From the NCBI GenBank assembly GCA_937874315.1, contig CALNAE010000321.1:1-18034 (forward strand): a stretch of DNA of 18,034 bases. Reading direction: 5' to 3'. Shown in pieces: positions 6,559-14,906 of this stretch (positions are counted from its first letter, which is position 1; the number at the start of each line of letters is the position of its first letter). The notes beneath the pieces are model-generated. The model had not been told where the DNA came from. It saw only the letters and a program-made list of their open reading frames with translations, and did not search any database. The stretch is from an uncultured Bifidobacterium sp. (GTDB taxonomy: Bacteria; Actinomycetota; Actinomycetes; Actinomycetales; Bifidobacteriaceae). The position numbers were made by a program, and so were the translations under genes.

Positions 6559-8010
6559 TCAGGCTTTGATCTCCGGCCGTCCCGGTTCCGCCCATAGCGT
6601 GTGGAAAACGCCCGGCTCGTCGACGCGACCGTAGGTATGGGCGCCGAAGAAGTCGCGTTGCCCCTGAATCAGGGCCGCGGGCAGACGCGTGGAACGCAGG
6701 CCGTCATAATACGACAACGAACTGGAGAACGCCGGCACCGGAATCCCATAGGCAGCGGCACGGGCCACGACCCGACGCCAGGAATCCTGGGCCCGCTCGA
6801 TCGCGCTCTTGAAATACGGCGCGAACAGCATGGAGACGTCCGCCTCGCCGGACTCGAAGGCGTCCGAGACGACGTTGAGGAACTGCGCGCGGATGATGCA
6901 ACCACCACGCCAGATACGCGCCACCGCAGCCAGATCGATCTTCCAGCCGTACTCCTTCGCGCCGGCGTTGATCTCATCGAAGCCCTGGGCGTACGCCACG
7001 ATCTTCGAGGCGTACAACGCTTGACGGATGTCCTCGACGAACGCCGCCCTGTCGGCCTCGGGAATACGCAGATCGCCGGAGGGACCGGCCAGCGACTGCC
7101 CGGCCGCCTCCTCGCGCTGGACGCTCTGGCTGGACAGCCCGCGGGCGAACACCGCCTCGGCGATGCCGGTCACCGGCGTGGCCAACGACAACGCGGTCTG
7201 CACCGTCCAGGTCCCCGTGCCCTTCATCCCCGCATGGTCCACGATCACGTCGACCAACGGCCCGCCGGTTCTCTCGTCCCGCTGCCTGAGCACCTCCGCG
7301 GTGATCTCGATGAGATAGGAATTCAACTCCGTCGCGTTCCACCCGGCGAACACGTCGGCGATGTCACTCGGATCCATGCCCAGGCCGCGACGCATCAGAT
7401 CGTAGCTCTCGGCGATCAACTGCATATCGGCGTACTCGATGCCGTTATGCACCATCTTGACGAAATGACCCGCGCCGTTCTCGCCGATATGCGTGACGCA
7501 CGGCTCCCCCTCGGCCACCGCCGCGATCGACTTCAGGATCGGACCCAACGTCCTCCACGACTCATCGGTGCCGCCCGGCATCAGAGACGGGCCGTTCAAC
7601 GCCCCCTCCTCGCCGCCGGACACGCCACAACCGACGAAATGCAACCCACGCGCGCGAATGTCCTTCTCACGGCGCATCGTGTCCTTGAAATAGGCGTTGC
7701 CGCCATCCACGATGATGTCGCCAGGCTCCATGGCATCCGCCAACTCGTCGATCACCGCATCCGTGGGAGCGCCCGCCTTGACCAGGATAATCGCCGTACG
7801 CGGTCTGGACAACGACGCCACGAACTCGCCGATGGTGTGAGAAGGAACGAACGACCCCTCGGCCCCATGCTCTCCCACCAACTTCTCGGTACGCTCAAAA
7901 TGACGGTTGTACAACGCCACGGTATTCCCATGACGCGCCAGATTGCGCGCCAGATTAGACCCCATGGCGGCCAACCCCACCACACCAATATTCGCAATTG
8001 CCTCGCCCAT
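6559..8010 (-). CDS. gnd: 6-phosphogluconate dehydrogenase, decarboxylating
   Basis: This 483-aa enzyme oxidises and decarboxylates 6-phosphogluconate to ribulose 5-phosphate and yields NADPH. The N-terminal Rossmann motif VGLAAMGSNLARNL is followed by ILVKAGAPTD, GCGVSGGEEGALNGPSLMPGG, the catalytic stretch ENGAGHFVKMVHNGIEY (Lys near 184), the family signature HAGMKGTGTWT, and the substrate-binding C-terminal FFGAHTYGRVD. I chose ATG 8010 because AAAGG at 8022-8018 is 7 nt away; a GTG one codon upstream gives only a 4-nt spacer. It converges on zwf-opcA-pgl, completing the oxidative branch in one locus but with separate transcription. No clear promoter is visible in the 240 bp upstream. Confidence 0.97.
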   Translation of the reverse strand: MGEAIANIGVVGLAAMGSNLARNLARHGNTVALYNRHFERTEKLVGEHGAEGSFVPSHTIGEFVASLSRPRTAIILVKAGAPTDAVIDELADAMEPGDIIVDGGNAYFKDTMRREKDIRARGLHFVGCGVSGGEEGALNGPSLMPGGTDESWRTLGPILKSIAAVAEGEPCVTHIGENGAGHFVKMVHNGIEYADMQLIAESYDLMRRGLGMDPSDIADVFAGWNATELNSYLIEITAEVLRQRDERTGGPLVDVIVDHAGMKGTGTWTVQTALSLATPVTGIAEAVFARGLSSQSVQREEAAGQSLAGPSGDLRIPEADRAAFVEDIRQALYASKIVAYAQGFDEINAGAKEYGWKIDLAAVARIWRGGCIIRAQFLNVVSDAFESGEADVSMLFAPYFKSAIERAQDSWRRVVARAAAYGIPVPAFSSSLSYYDGLRSTRLPAALIQGQRDFFGAHTYGRVDEPGVFHTLWAEPGRPEIKA

Positions 8011-8248
8011 CACAACACCTTTCGAACTCGCTGAGGCGTTCGCTGGTCAAACGCCGTGACGTTGTCCAGTCTATCCCCGGGTATCGGGGAAAGCATCCTT
8101 GCATCTGACAGCGAACGGGCGTACGACCATGAGCTGCATCACGCGAGCCGACGTCGCAGCCGCGAGAAACGACGGAGTGGTTGGTCCCCGCCGCGGGGCA
8201 CGAGCGAAGGTCGCATTCACCGTCACCGAAATCGAAATCGGCTACCCC
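8011..8248. other. Gap between gnd and the P-type ATPase gene, no gene seen
   Basis: The 238-bp spacer holds two short hairpins, TCCCCG/CGGGGA (8074-8079 with 8085-8090) and CCCCG/CGGGG (8186-8190 with 8194-8198). Either could end transcription of the minus-strand ATPase gene, but neither is followed by a U-tract. Plus-strand open frames here run antisense into the ATPase gene and look like shadows. Confidence 0.4.
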
Positions 8249-11200
8249 TTATCGCGATGGCCGCCGGTCACGCCGAACCCCGTTCATCCTCGCCTGAGCC
8301 AGCCCGGCACGTCGCCAGATCAGTTTGCGCAACTCCTCGACGCCAAGTACGACGAACGGCACCACCGCCAGATACAGGTAGTCCACGCCGTGCAGCGGAG
8401 CCGTATGGAACACGGTCTGCAACAACGGCACCTGGGTGATAAGCATGATCAGCGCGATCTCCACCACGATCCCGATGTTGATGGTCTTGTTGGAGAACAG
8501 ACCCACCGAAAACGTCGAGGCGCTCGAGGTCCGGCAGTTGAGCACCATGCCAATCTGAGCGAAGACGATTGACGCGAGCGTCATCGCCGTCGCGTTGACG
8601 TAAACGGGGTCCATGTCATTGCTCAACCCGGCCAATGGCACCTGCGGCCAGCCGTTGAGCACGTTCACGAAGCAGTAGCCGAGCAACGACGCGATGGAAC
8701 CAAGCACGCCGTACCATGCAAAAGCCTTGAACAGCGTCGCACGATTGAGCAGCCGCTCATGCGGGTTGCGCGGCGGTTGCTCCATCACACCGGCCTCCGG
8801 CGGCTCGGTGCCCAGGCCGAGGGCCGGCAGCATATCCGTACCGAGATCGATGGTCAGAATCTGCATGGTGGTCAGCGGCAGCGGCACGGCCCCGCGGGAG
8901 AAGAGATAGACGGCGCTGGGCACGGCTTCGGGCATATTCGAATTGAGAATATACAGCAGGAACTTACGGATGTTGGCATAGACGGCGCGGCCCTCCTCGA
9001 TGGCGGCGACGATCGAGGCAAAGTTATCGTCGGTAAGGATGACGTCCGATGCCTCCTTGGCCACATCCGTGCCCGTGATGCCCATGGCCACGCCGACGTC
9101 GGCTTTCTTCAGGGCGGGAGCGTCGTTCACGCCGTCACCCGTCGTGGCGACGATATCGCCCATCCGCTGCAGACGGCTGACCACGCGCAGTTTCTGCTCG
9201 GGGGCCATCCTGGCGAAGATCACCTGGCCGCGCAGCACTCGAGTCAGATCATCATCCCCCATGGATTCAAGTTGCGGACCCGAGACGACCTGCACGTCTG
9301 GCCCCTGTACGATGCCGATGCGCCGCGCGATGGCCAGCGCGGTGCGACCATAATCACCCGTGATCATGATGATCCGGATGCCCGCCGTATGGCATTGGCG
9401 CACGGCAGGCGCCACCTCGGGCCGCGGGGGATCGACCATGGCCTCCAGACCGAGGAACGTCAGGTTGCGCTCGACGGCCTGAACGGTCCATCCACGTTCC
9501 TCGGCCTGTTCGGAAGCGGCACTGTCAGTCTCGTCGATCTCGTCGTCGTCAGTATCGTCAGTATCGTCATCCAGGGACGCGGGCCCATCGGAGGTAGAAC
9601 CGCCGTCATCGTCGGCATGGCGCAGCGTGCGACTGGCTACGGCGAGCACACGCAGCCCCTTATCCGCGTAGGCGTCGTTGGCCGCCACGATGCGGGCACG
9701 CATCGCCTCGGTCATGTCGACCGTACGCCCGCCGATCTGTACACGGCTCGCCAACTCTATTACTTCGTTCGGCGCCCCCTTGACGAAGGCCACCGAGCCC
9801 GTTCCGGGGACATGGTTGATGACGGTCATGCGCTTGCGCCGGGCGTCAAAGGGAAACTCGCCACGTCGAGGCATGAGCCTGGCCTGCTCGCCCGGGTCAA
9901 GCCCGGCCTTCTCACACGACACCAGCAGGCACGCCTCGGTCGGGTCCCCATATACCTGCCACCGGCCATGCGGCATGCGGCCATGTCCCGACTCATGGCC
10001 GTCCTTGGTCGCCGCCGGCACGCCCTCGGGAGGACGCAGATGGGCATTGGTGCACAGCGCCCCGGCCGTGACCAACGCGCGCAGGCCTTCGTCATCATGG
10101 GCGCTGCACACCCGATCTCCGGCCAGGACCCGGCCGTCGGGAGCATATCCGGTACCGGTCACACGGTACTCGCGACCGGCCGTCCACAGGAATTCCACGG
10201 TCATCTCGTTCTGCGTCAACGTGCCGGTTTTATCGGTGCAGATCACGGATGTGGAACCAAGCGATTCCACGCTGGACAGCTTCTTGACCAATGCGTTGCG
10301 CTTGCTCATGCGCTGCACCGCCATGGCGAGCGCCAGCGTGACCGTGGGCAGCAGCCCTTCGGGGATGAACGCGACGATCATGCCGAGCGAAAAGATGAAC
10401 GCCGAGGCCAGCGGGCCGTGCACGAACGCCTCATCGAGCGCAAAGATCGCCACCCCGATGCACATGGCGAACACCGTGATCTGACGGGTCAGGTGATTCA
10501 GTTCACGCTGCAGGGGACTCTGGGAGTCCTTGACGTTCTGCGTCAGCCGCGCGATTTTGCCGAACGCCGTATTCATGCCGGTGTGCACGACCACGGCACG
10601 TCCGTTGCCCTGCGCAACCGATGTGCCCGCGAATACCAGATTCGGCATCTCGGCGGCGCTCAGACCGTCTGCCGGCGACGCCTCGGCGTTCTTGCGCGCC
10701 GGCGTGGATTCGCCGTTCAACGTCGCCTGGTCCACCTGGAGTCCGTTGGACTGCACCAGCCGCGCATCCGCGGAGATGCTGTCGCCTTCCTCCAGCACGA
10801 ATACGTCACCAGGCACCAGATTCTCGACGAGCGTTCTGGATTCCTGACCGTCCCTGATAACGGTGACGTACTGGGGAAGCATGCGTCGTAGCGCCTCGGC
10901 CGCCTTGCTTGCACGATATTCCTGCCAGAAGCTGAATACGCCGTTGATGATGTTCACCAGCCAGACCGCGATGCCCAGCTCACTCATGCCCGCGACGAAC
11001 GCGATGATGCCCGCCGCCCAGAGCAGCAGCGCCATGAGGTGCGTAAAGCTGCTGAGGAACACGAGGATCGTCGGGGTCTTGCGCTCCTTTTCGATTACGT
11101 TCTTGCCGTACGACCCCAGCCGGATCGTCGCCTGCGAGCTCGAAAGGCCATGTTCCCCCGTGCGCAATGCCCGATACACGTGTTCGACCGTGAATCGGCT

Positions 11201-11359
11201 GACCTCATCCATTGAATATCCGGAGGCCCTATCGGTAAGCATCGTCATACGAATACGCTTTCCCACATTCTCCTGGCATGAGGCGCGCGTGCGCACAACG
11301 CACGGCACCACGTTATGCCAATAGTCACCAGCGTAGTCCGCGTCGTTTGGGATTGCCAT
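8249..11359 (-). CDS. P-type cation-transporting ATPase (type II, IIC-like)
   Basis: This is a cation pump of about 1036 aa in the cytoplasmic membrane. The actuator motif TLNGESTPA, TM4 motif FIPEGLLPTVT, phosphorylation motif CTDKTGTLT (Asp near 376), nucleotide-binding FVKGAP, and hinge GDGVNDAPALKKADVGVAMG are all present. A C-terminal cation ATPase domain with about six membrane helices follows. The PEGLL form and TIDLGTDMLPALGL resemble Na+/K+-ATPase-type (IIC) pumps more than Ca2+ pumps of the PEGLP type, so the ion is unresolved. An acidic insert (DDDTDDTDDDEIDETD) interrupts the N domain. The start is uncertain. ATG 11359 has AAGGG at 11369-11365 with a 5-nt spacer; ATG 11248 (999 aa) has a weaker site but lies nearer the conserved N-terminus. 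Confidence 0.9.
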   Translation of the reverse strand: MAIPNDADYAGDYWHNVVPCVVRTRASCQENVGKRIRMTMLTDRASGYSMDEVSRFTVEHVYRALRTGEHGLSSSQATIRLGSYGKNVIEKERKTPTILVFLSSFTHLMALLLWAAGIIAFVAGMSELGIAVWLVNIINGVFSFWQEYRASKAAEALRRMLPQYVTVIRDGQESRTLVENLVPGDVFVLEEGDSISADARLVQSNGLQVDQATLNGESTPARKNAEASPADGLSAAEMPNLVFAGTSVAQGNGRAVVVHTGMNTAFGKIARLTQNVKDSQSPLQRELNHLTRQITVFAMCIGVAIFALDEAFVHGPLASAFIFSLGMIVAFIPEGLLPTVTLALAMAVQRMSKRNALVKKLSSVESLGSTSVICTDKTGTLTQNEMTVEFLWTAGREYRVTGTGYAPDGRVLAGDRVCSAHDDEGLRALVTAGALCTNAHLRPPEGVPAATKDGHESGHGRMPHGRWQVYGDPTEACLLVSCEKAGLDPGEQARLMPRRGEFPFDARRKRMTVINHVPGTGSVAFVKGAPNEVIELASRVQIGGRTVDMTEAMRARIVAANDAYADKGLRVLAVASRTLRHADDDGGSTSDGPASLDDDTDDTDDDEIDETDSAASEQAEERGWTVQAVERNLTFLGLEAMVDPPRPEVAPAVRQCHTAGIRIIMITGDYGRTALAIARRIGIVQGPDVQVVSGPQLESMGDDDLTRVLRGQVIFARMAPEQKLRVVSRLQRMGDIVATTGDGVNDAPALKKADVGVAMGITGTDVAKEASDVILTDDNFASIVAAIEEGRAVYANIRKFLLYILNSNMPEAVPSAVYLFSRGAVPLPLTTMQILTIDLGTDMLPALGLGTEPPEAGVMEQPPRNPHERLLNRATLFKAFAWYGVLGSIASLLGYCFVNVLNGWPQVPLAGLSNDMDPVYVNATAMTLASIVFAQIGMVLNCRTSSASTFSVGLFSNKTINIGIVVEIALIMLITQVPLLQTVFHTAPLHGVDYLYLAVVPFVVLGVEELRKLIWRRAGLAQARMNGVRRDRRPSR

Positions 11360-11413
11360 ATTGTCCCTTGGGATAATCCGCCCGACCCGGACGCGCGGCA
11401 CGCGCGAGACCCG

Positions 11414-11434
11414 CCGGTGACACACCGGTGACAC
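11414..11434. repeat. Two direct copies of CCGGTGACAC upstream of the ATPase gene
   Basis: CCGGTGACAC occurs at 11414-11423 and 11425-11434, an 11-bp period or about one helical turn. It lies 55 bp upstream of the preferred ATPase start, a plausible place for a regulator that binds two adjacent half-sites on one face. No regulator is known to me for it. Confidence 0.4.
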
Positions 11435-11526
11435 CCGGGCAATGTGATTTATTCGACATTTGCGCGCACCCCCGGCTTCAGCCCGATGCCCCGAAGCGCT
11501 TATACCGCAAGGGTTTTCACCCATAA

Positions 11527-11574
11527 CCACTACATCTAGTAGACGACTCGACGAGATTGCACTACAAACGGTGT
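11527..11574 (+). promoter_or_regulatory. Tandem NrdR boxes upstream of nrdHI
   Basis: CCACTACATCTAGTAG (11527-11542) and GCACTACAAACGGTGT (11559-11574) both fit the NrdR consensus acaCwATATATwGtgt in part. The first keeps CTAxATxTAGT and the second keeps CACTAxA and GGTGT. Their starts are 32 bp apart, three helical turns, the usual spacing for cooperative NrdR binding. NrdR represses ribonucleotide reductase genes when ATP/dATP levels are high. The nrdR gene itself is not in the window. Confidence 0.75.
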
Positions 11575-11594
11575 TTATTTCCAAATCACAAGCA

Positions 11595-11608
11595 TGTAAT
11601 CTATATAT
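11595..11608 (+). promoter_or_regulatory. Probable nrdHI promoter -10 region
   Basis: TGTAATCTATATAT offers two overlapping -10 candidates (TGTAAT 11595-11600 and TATATA 11602-11607), about 31-44 bp before the nrdH ATG. No good -35 is visible. The NrdR boxes lie immediately upstream, where a bound repressor would contact polymerase. Confidence 0.45.
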
Positions 11609-11638
11609 CCAGACACACAAGCAAATACAAGGAGCATC

Positions 11639-11878
11639 ATGACAGTCACCGTCTTCACCAAGTATCGTTGCCCGCAGTGCGAGGCCACCAAGCGGCAGCT
11701 GACCAAGCAGGGCGTCGACTTCGAAGTCGTCGACCTCGCCGACAACCCCTCGACGCTTGAACAACTGCAGCAGGCGGGCTTCCGCCAGGCCCCCGTCGTC
11801 ATCACCCCCGACGCGTCCTGGAGCGGATACCGCCCCGACCTTATCAAGGAACTCGTCGCCCACAAGGTTCTGGCGTGA
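11639..11878 (+). CDS. nrdH: Glutaredoxin-like NrdH redoxin
   Basis: This 79-aa thioredoxin-fold protein reduces the NrdEF ribonucleotide reductase and is itself reduced by thioredoxin reductase. The active site is CPQC at 11-14, following VFTKYR. The NrdH-specific C-terminal signature WSGYRPD is present near 61. Family members more often have CVQC or CMQC, so the Pro in the second position is a slight variant. ATG 11639 has AAGGAG at 11629-11634 with a 4-nt spacer. Its TGA overlaps the GTG start of nrdI (GTGA), so the pair is translationally coupled. Confidence 0.95.
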   Translation: MTVTVFTKYRCPQCEATKRQLTKQGVDFEVVDLADNPSTLEQLQQAGFRQAPVVITPDASWSGYRPDLIKELVAHKVLA

Positions 11879-12492
11879 GCGAGCCGATCGTCGCGGCCAA
11901 AGGAAAGCACGTAGGCGCCGTCGTCTTCTTCTCTTCAGCTTCGCGCAATACGGAGCGGTTCATCATCAGCTGCCATCTTGAAGACGAAGGCCTCAACGTC
12001 TACCGCATACCGCTCAAGCCACGAGATCCGGCGCTCGACGTCCGCGAGCCCTACGTGATCGTCGTGCCGACCTATGGCGGCGGCAACCCCAAAAAGGCCG
12101 TTCCGCCGCAGGTGCGCAAGTTCCTCAACGACCCCGACAACCGGCAATACATCCGAGGCGTCATCGCCTCGGGCAACACCAATTTCGGGGACGCCTTCTG
12201 CGCCGCCGGCGACATCATCGCGGCAAAATGCCACGTCCCGTTCATGTACTACTTCGAACTCATGGGCACTCCGGAGGACCGACGGAAGGTCCGCGCAGGA
12301 CTGGCGGATTTCTTCGCCAAGGCCGACCTCCAGACGCCGCAACCGACCGGCACGCCGACTCGAGTCATCAACCGCACCCCCGCGACGTTGGGCTTGCTAT
12401 CCAAAACCCCGACCGACGTTCCGATTCGGGCGGTTCAGGCGGGACAGGCGGTTCAGGCGGGACAGGCGACATCCACGCAAGACGGCGTCTGA
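11875..12492 (+). CDS. nrdI: Ribonucleotide reductase stimulatory flavoprotein NrdI
   Basis: This is a 205-aa flavodoxin-like protein that supplies the oxidant used to build the Mn(III)2-tyrosyl radical in NrdF. The FMN-binding start VVFFSSASRNTERFI lies at about 16-30, followed by VPTYGGG near 64 and the conserved ASGNTNFGDAFCAAG near 97. The NrdI core ends near residue 150. A 50-aa tail follows that is absent from ordinary NrdI; it is rich in Thr, Pro, Ala and Gln and contains AVQAGQAVQAGQA from a DNA tandem repeat. The start is GTG 11875, overlapping the nrdH stop. The tail could be neutral drift at the 3' end or a disordered linker. Confidence 0.93.
   Translation: MSEPIVAAKGKHVGAVVFFSSASRNTERFIISCHLEDEGLNVYRIPLKPRDPALDVREPYVIVVPTYGGGNPKKAVPPQVRKFLNDPDNRQYIRGVIASGNTNFGDAFCAAGDIIAAKCHVPFMYYFELMGTPEDRRKVRAGLADFFAKADLQTPQPTGTPTRVINRTPATLGLLSKTPTDVPIRAVQAGQAVQAGQATSTQDGV
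12429..12464 (+). repeat. Tandem 18-bp repeat at the 3' end of nrdI
   Basis: GGCGGTTCAGGCGGGACA occurs twice in perfect tandem (12429-12446 and 12447-12464), with a partial third start at 12465. Each copy splits into two 9-bp subunits, GGCGG-N2-CA. It encodes alternating AVQ and AGQ triplets. Copy number of such a repeat may vary between strains without breaking the frame. Confidence 0.85.
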
Positions 12493-12537
12493 ATAGCCGA
12501 CCCGCCGCGGCTGGCCGGCCCGTAAGGCCTTTTCACC

Positions 12538-12565
12538 TTCCCACAGCCCGGCTTCCTCATATACT
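12538..12565 (+). promoter_or_regulatory. Possible promoter of nrdE
   Basis: TATACT at 12560-12565 is a good -10 and TTCCCA at 12538-12543 a weak -35, 16 bp apart, in the 153-bp gap between nrdI and nrdE. An inverted repeat TACTG/CAGTA (12571-12575 with 12585-12589) follows. No convincing NrdR box is visible here, so nrdE may instead depend on readthrough from nrdHI. Confidence 0.3.
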
Positions 12566-12645
12566 TCAAATACTGTAATTCGTTCAGTACCAAACCAATC
12601 AGTTCTTCGCATTCATCCCATATACACCACAGGAAGGGACTTCAT

Positions 12646-14838
12646 ATGGCATTCACCGACAGCACCGCGCTGGCCATGGATCGCACCAACGACGACGCAC
12701 AAACCTACGACCCCGCGCATGACTACCATTCACTCAACGCCATGCTCAACCTCTACGATCAGGACGGCAAGATCCAGTTCGGCAAGGACAAGGAGGCCGA
12801 GCGCGTCTACATGACCGGCCACGTGGCCGAGAACACCATGACCTTCGCCTCCACCGCCGAGCGCCTCGCCTATCTCATCGAGCATCAGTATTACGACAAG
12901 GCCGTCTTCTCGCAGTACAGCGCGCAGTTCCTCGATTCCTTCTACTCGCATGTGGAGTCGTTGGGCTTCGAGTTCGAGACCTTCCTAGGCGCCTTCAAGT
13001 TCTATACGTCCTATGCGCTCAAGAGCTTCGACGGCAAGCAGTATCTCGAGGACTTCCCCCAGCGCAGCGCCGCCGTGGCGCTGGAGCTGGCCGCGGGCGA
13101 CGAGCAGCAGGCCGTGAAGTACGCCGATGAGATCATCTCCGGACGCTTCCAGCCGGCCACCCCCACCTTCCTCAACCTGGGCAAGGCCCAACGCGGCGAA
13201 CCGGTGAGCTGCTTCCTGGTGCGCATCGAAGACAACATGGAGTCCATCTCCCGTGGCATCAACGCGGCCCTGCAGCTGTCCAAGCGCGGGGGCGGCGTGG
13301 CGCTGCTGCTGAGCAACCTGCGCGAGCAGGGCGCGCCGATCAAGCACATCGAGAATCAGTCCAGCGGCGTCATCCCCGTCATGAAGCTTCTGGAGGACTC
13401 CTTCTCCTACGCCAACCAGCTTGGCGCACGGCAGGGTGCCGGCGCGGTCTATCTCAACGCCCATCACCCCGATATCCTGCACTTCCTAGACACCAAGCGC
13501 GAGAACGCCGACGAGAAGATCCGCATCAAATCGCTGTCCCTGGGCGTCGTCATTCCCGACATCACGTTCCAGCTGGCCCGGCAGAACGCCAAGATGGCGC
13601 TGTTCAGCCCCTACGACGTCGAGCGCGTCTACGGCAAGCCCTTCGCCGATCTCTCCGTAACCGAGCACTACGACGAGATGGTGGCCGACGACCGCATCCG
13701 CAAGACCTATATCGACGCCCGCGAGTTCTTCATGACCCTGGCCGAGATCCAGTTCGAGTCGGGCTACCCGTACATCCTCTTCGAAGACACCGTGAACAAG
13801 GCCAACCCCATCGAGGGCCGCATCACCATGAGCAACCTGTGCTCCGAGATCCTGCAGGTCCAGGAGCCCAGCACCTATCACACCGACCTGAGCTACGACC
13901 ACGTCGGCCGCGACATCTCCTGCAACCTCGGTTCGCTCAACATCGCGAAAACCATGGACGGAGGGCTGGCGGACACGGTCGAGACCGCGATCCGCGCGCT
14001 GAATTCCGTCTCCGAACACACCTCGATGGACAGCGTGCCGTCGATCAAACGCGCCAACGACGAGGGCCATGCCATCGGTCTCGGCCAGATGAACCTGCAC
14101 GGCTTCCTCGCGCGCGAACACATCCAATACGGCTCCGAGGAGGGGCTCGACTTCACCGACATGTACTTCATGACGGTGGCCTACCACGCCTACAAGGCAT
14201 CGCACGCCCTCGCCGTGCAGCGCGGCAGGGCCTTCGCCAGCTTCGCCACCAGCGCCTACGCCAAGCCTGCCGGTCAGGGCAACTACTTCGACAAGTACAC
14301 CGACGGTCGTCGTTCGCTCGAGCCTTGCACACAACGGGTCAAGACGATGTTCGAGCGGTTCGGCATCCACATCCCGACCGTTCAGGACTGGGAGGAACTG
14401 CGCGACGCGATTGCGCGCGATGGCATCTACAACCAGAACCTTCAGGCCGTGCCGCCGACCGGGTCGATCTCCTACATCAACCACTCCACCAGCTCGATCC
14501 ATCCGATCGCCTCGAAGATCGAGATCCGCAAGGAAGGCAAGATCGGTCGCGTCTACTACCCGGCGCCGTACATGACCAACGACAACCTCGAATACTTCAA
14601 GGACGCCTACGAGATCGGTTGGAAGGCCATCGTCGACACCTATGCCGAGGCGACGCAGCACGTCGACCAAGGCCTGTCGCTCACCCTGTTCTTCCCCGAT
14701 ACCGTGACGACCCGCGACCTCAACAAGGCGCAGATCTACGCATGGCGCAAGGGCATCAAGACGCTGTACTACATTCGCATCCGCCAGCAGGCGTTGGAGG
14801 GTACGGAAGTCGAGGGTTGCGTGTCCTGCATGCTGTGA
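12646..14838 (+). CDS. nrdE: Class Ib ribonucleoside-diphosphate reductase alpha subunit
   Basis: This 730-aa catalytic subunit reduces ribonucleoside diphosphates to deoxyribonucleotides together with NrdF. The essential residues are present: Cys 189 and Cys 426 form the redox pair (VSCFLV, ISCNLGSLN). Cys 399 in NLCSEI is the thiyl radical site with Asn 397 and Glu 401. PPTGSISYINHSTSS lies near 605, and the C-terminal shuttle pair CVSC is at 725-728. The protein lacks a full N-terminal ATP-cone, as expected for NrdE. ATG 12646 has AGGAAGG at 12631-12637. The gene is separated from nrdF by 260 bp containing a large hairpin, rather than the short gap common in nrdHIEF operons. Confidence 0.97.
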   Translation: MAFTDSTALAMDRTNDDAQTYDPAHDYHSLNAMLNLYDQDGKIQFGKDKEAERVYMTGHVAENTMTFASTAERLAYLIEHQYYDKAVFSQYSAQFLDSFYSHVESLGFEFETFLGAFKFYTSYALKSFDGKQYLEDFPQRSAAVALELAAGDEQQAVKYADEIISGRFQPATPTFLNLGKAQRGEPVSCFLVRIEDNMESISRGINAALQLSKRGGGVALLLSNLREQGAPIKHIENQSSGVIPVMKLLEDSFSYANQLGARQGAGAVYLNAHHPDILHFLDTKRENADEKIRIKSLSLGVVIPDITFQLARQNAKMALFSPYDVERVYGKPFADLSVTEHYDEMVADDRIRKTYIDAREFFMTLAEIQFESGYPYILFEDTVNKANPIEGRITMSNLCSEILQVQEPSTYHTDLSYDHVGRDISCNLGSLNIAKTMDGGLADTVETAIRALNSVSEHTSMDSVPSIKRANDEGHAIGLGQMNLHGFLAREHIQYGSEEGLDFTDMYFMTVAYHAYKASHALAVQRGRAFASFATSAYAKPAGQGNYFDKYTDGRRSLEPCTQRVKTMFERFGIHIPTVQDWEELRDAIARDGIYNQNLQAVPPTGSISYINHSTSSIHPIASKIEIRKEGKIGRVYYPAPYMTNDNLEYFKDAYEIGWKAIVDTYAEATQHVDQGLSLTLFFPDTVTTRDLNKAQIYAWRKGIKTLYYIRIRQQALEGTEVEGCVSCML

Positions 14839-14843
14839 CGACG

Positions 14844-14880
14844 GGACTCGGATTAGGACTGACTCGGACTCGGACTTAGG
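14844..14880 (+). repeat. Degenerate GGACTCGGA repeats after nrdE
   Basis: GACTCGGA occurs at 14845-14852, 14861-14868 and 14867-14874 (the last two overlap), inside a run of GGACT-type words directly behind the nrdE stop. A second small direct repeat, GCCGAGG, follows at 14891-14897 and 14902-14908. These look like slippage products in untranslated sequence. Confidence 0.5.
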
Positions 14881-14906
14881 TCTCGGGCTCGCCGAGGTAC
14901 TGCCGA

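Noticed and set aside
6601..10891. Long plus-strand open frames antisense to gnd and the P-type ATPase
   Set aside because: Their sequences are rich in Arg, His and Gly with no recognisable domain, as expected for the reverse strand of GC-rich coding DNA.
11245..11268. Seven-codon minus-strand frame MWESVFV ending in ATGA over the ATPase ATG at 11248
   Set aside because: It could look like a leader peptide, but its purine-rich site is only one base from the ATG and no attenuator structure follows.
12493..12540. Rho-independent terminator after nrdI (GGCC, GTAA, GGCC, TTTT)
   Set aside because: The stem is only 4 bp and self-complementary in several registers, too weak to call.
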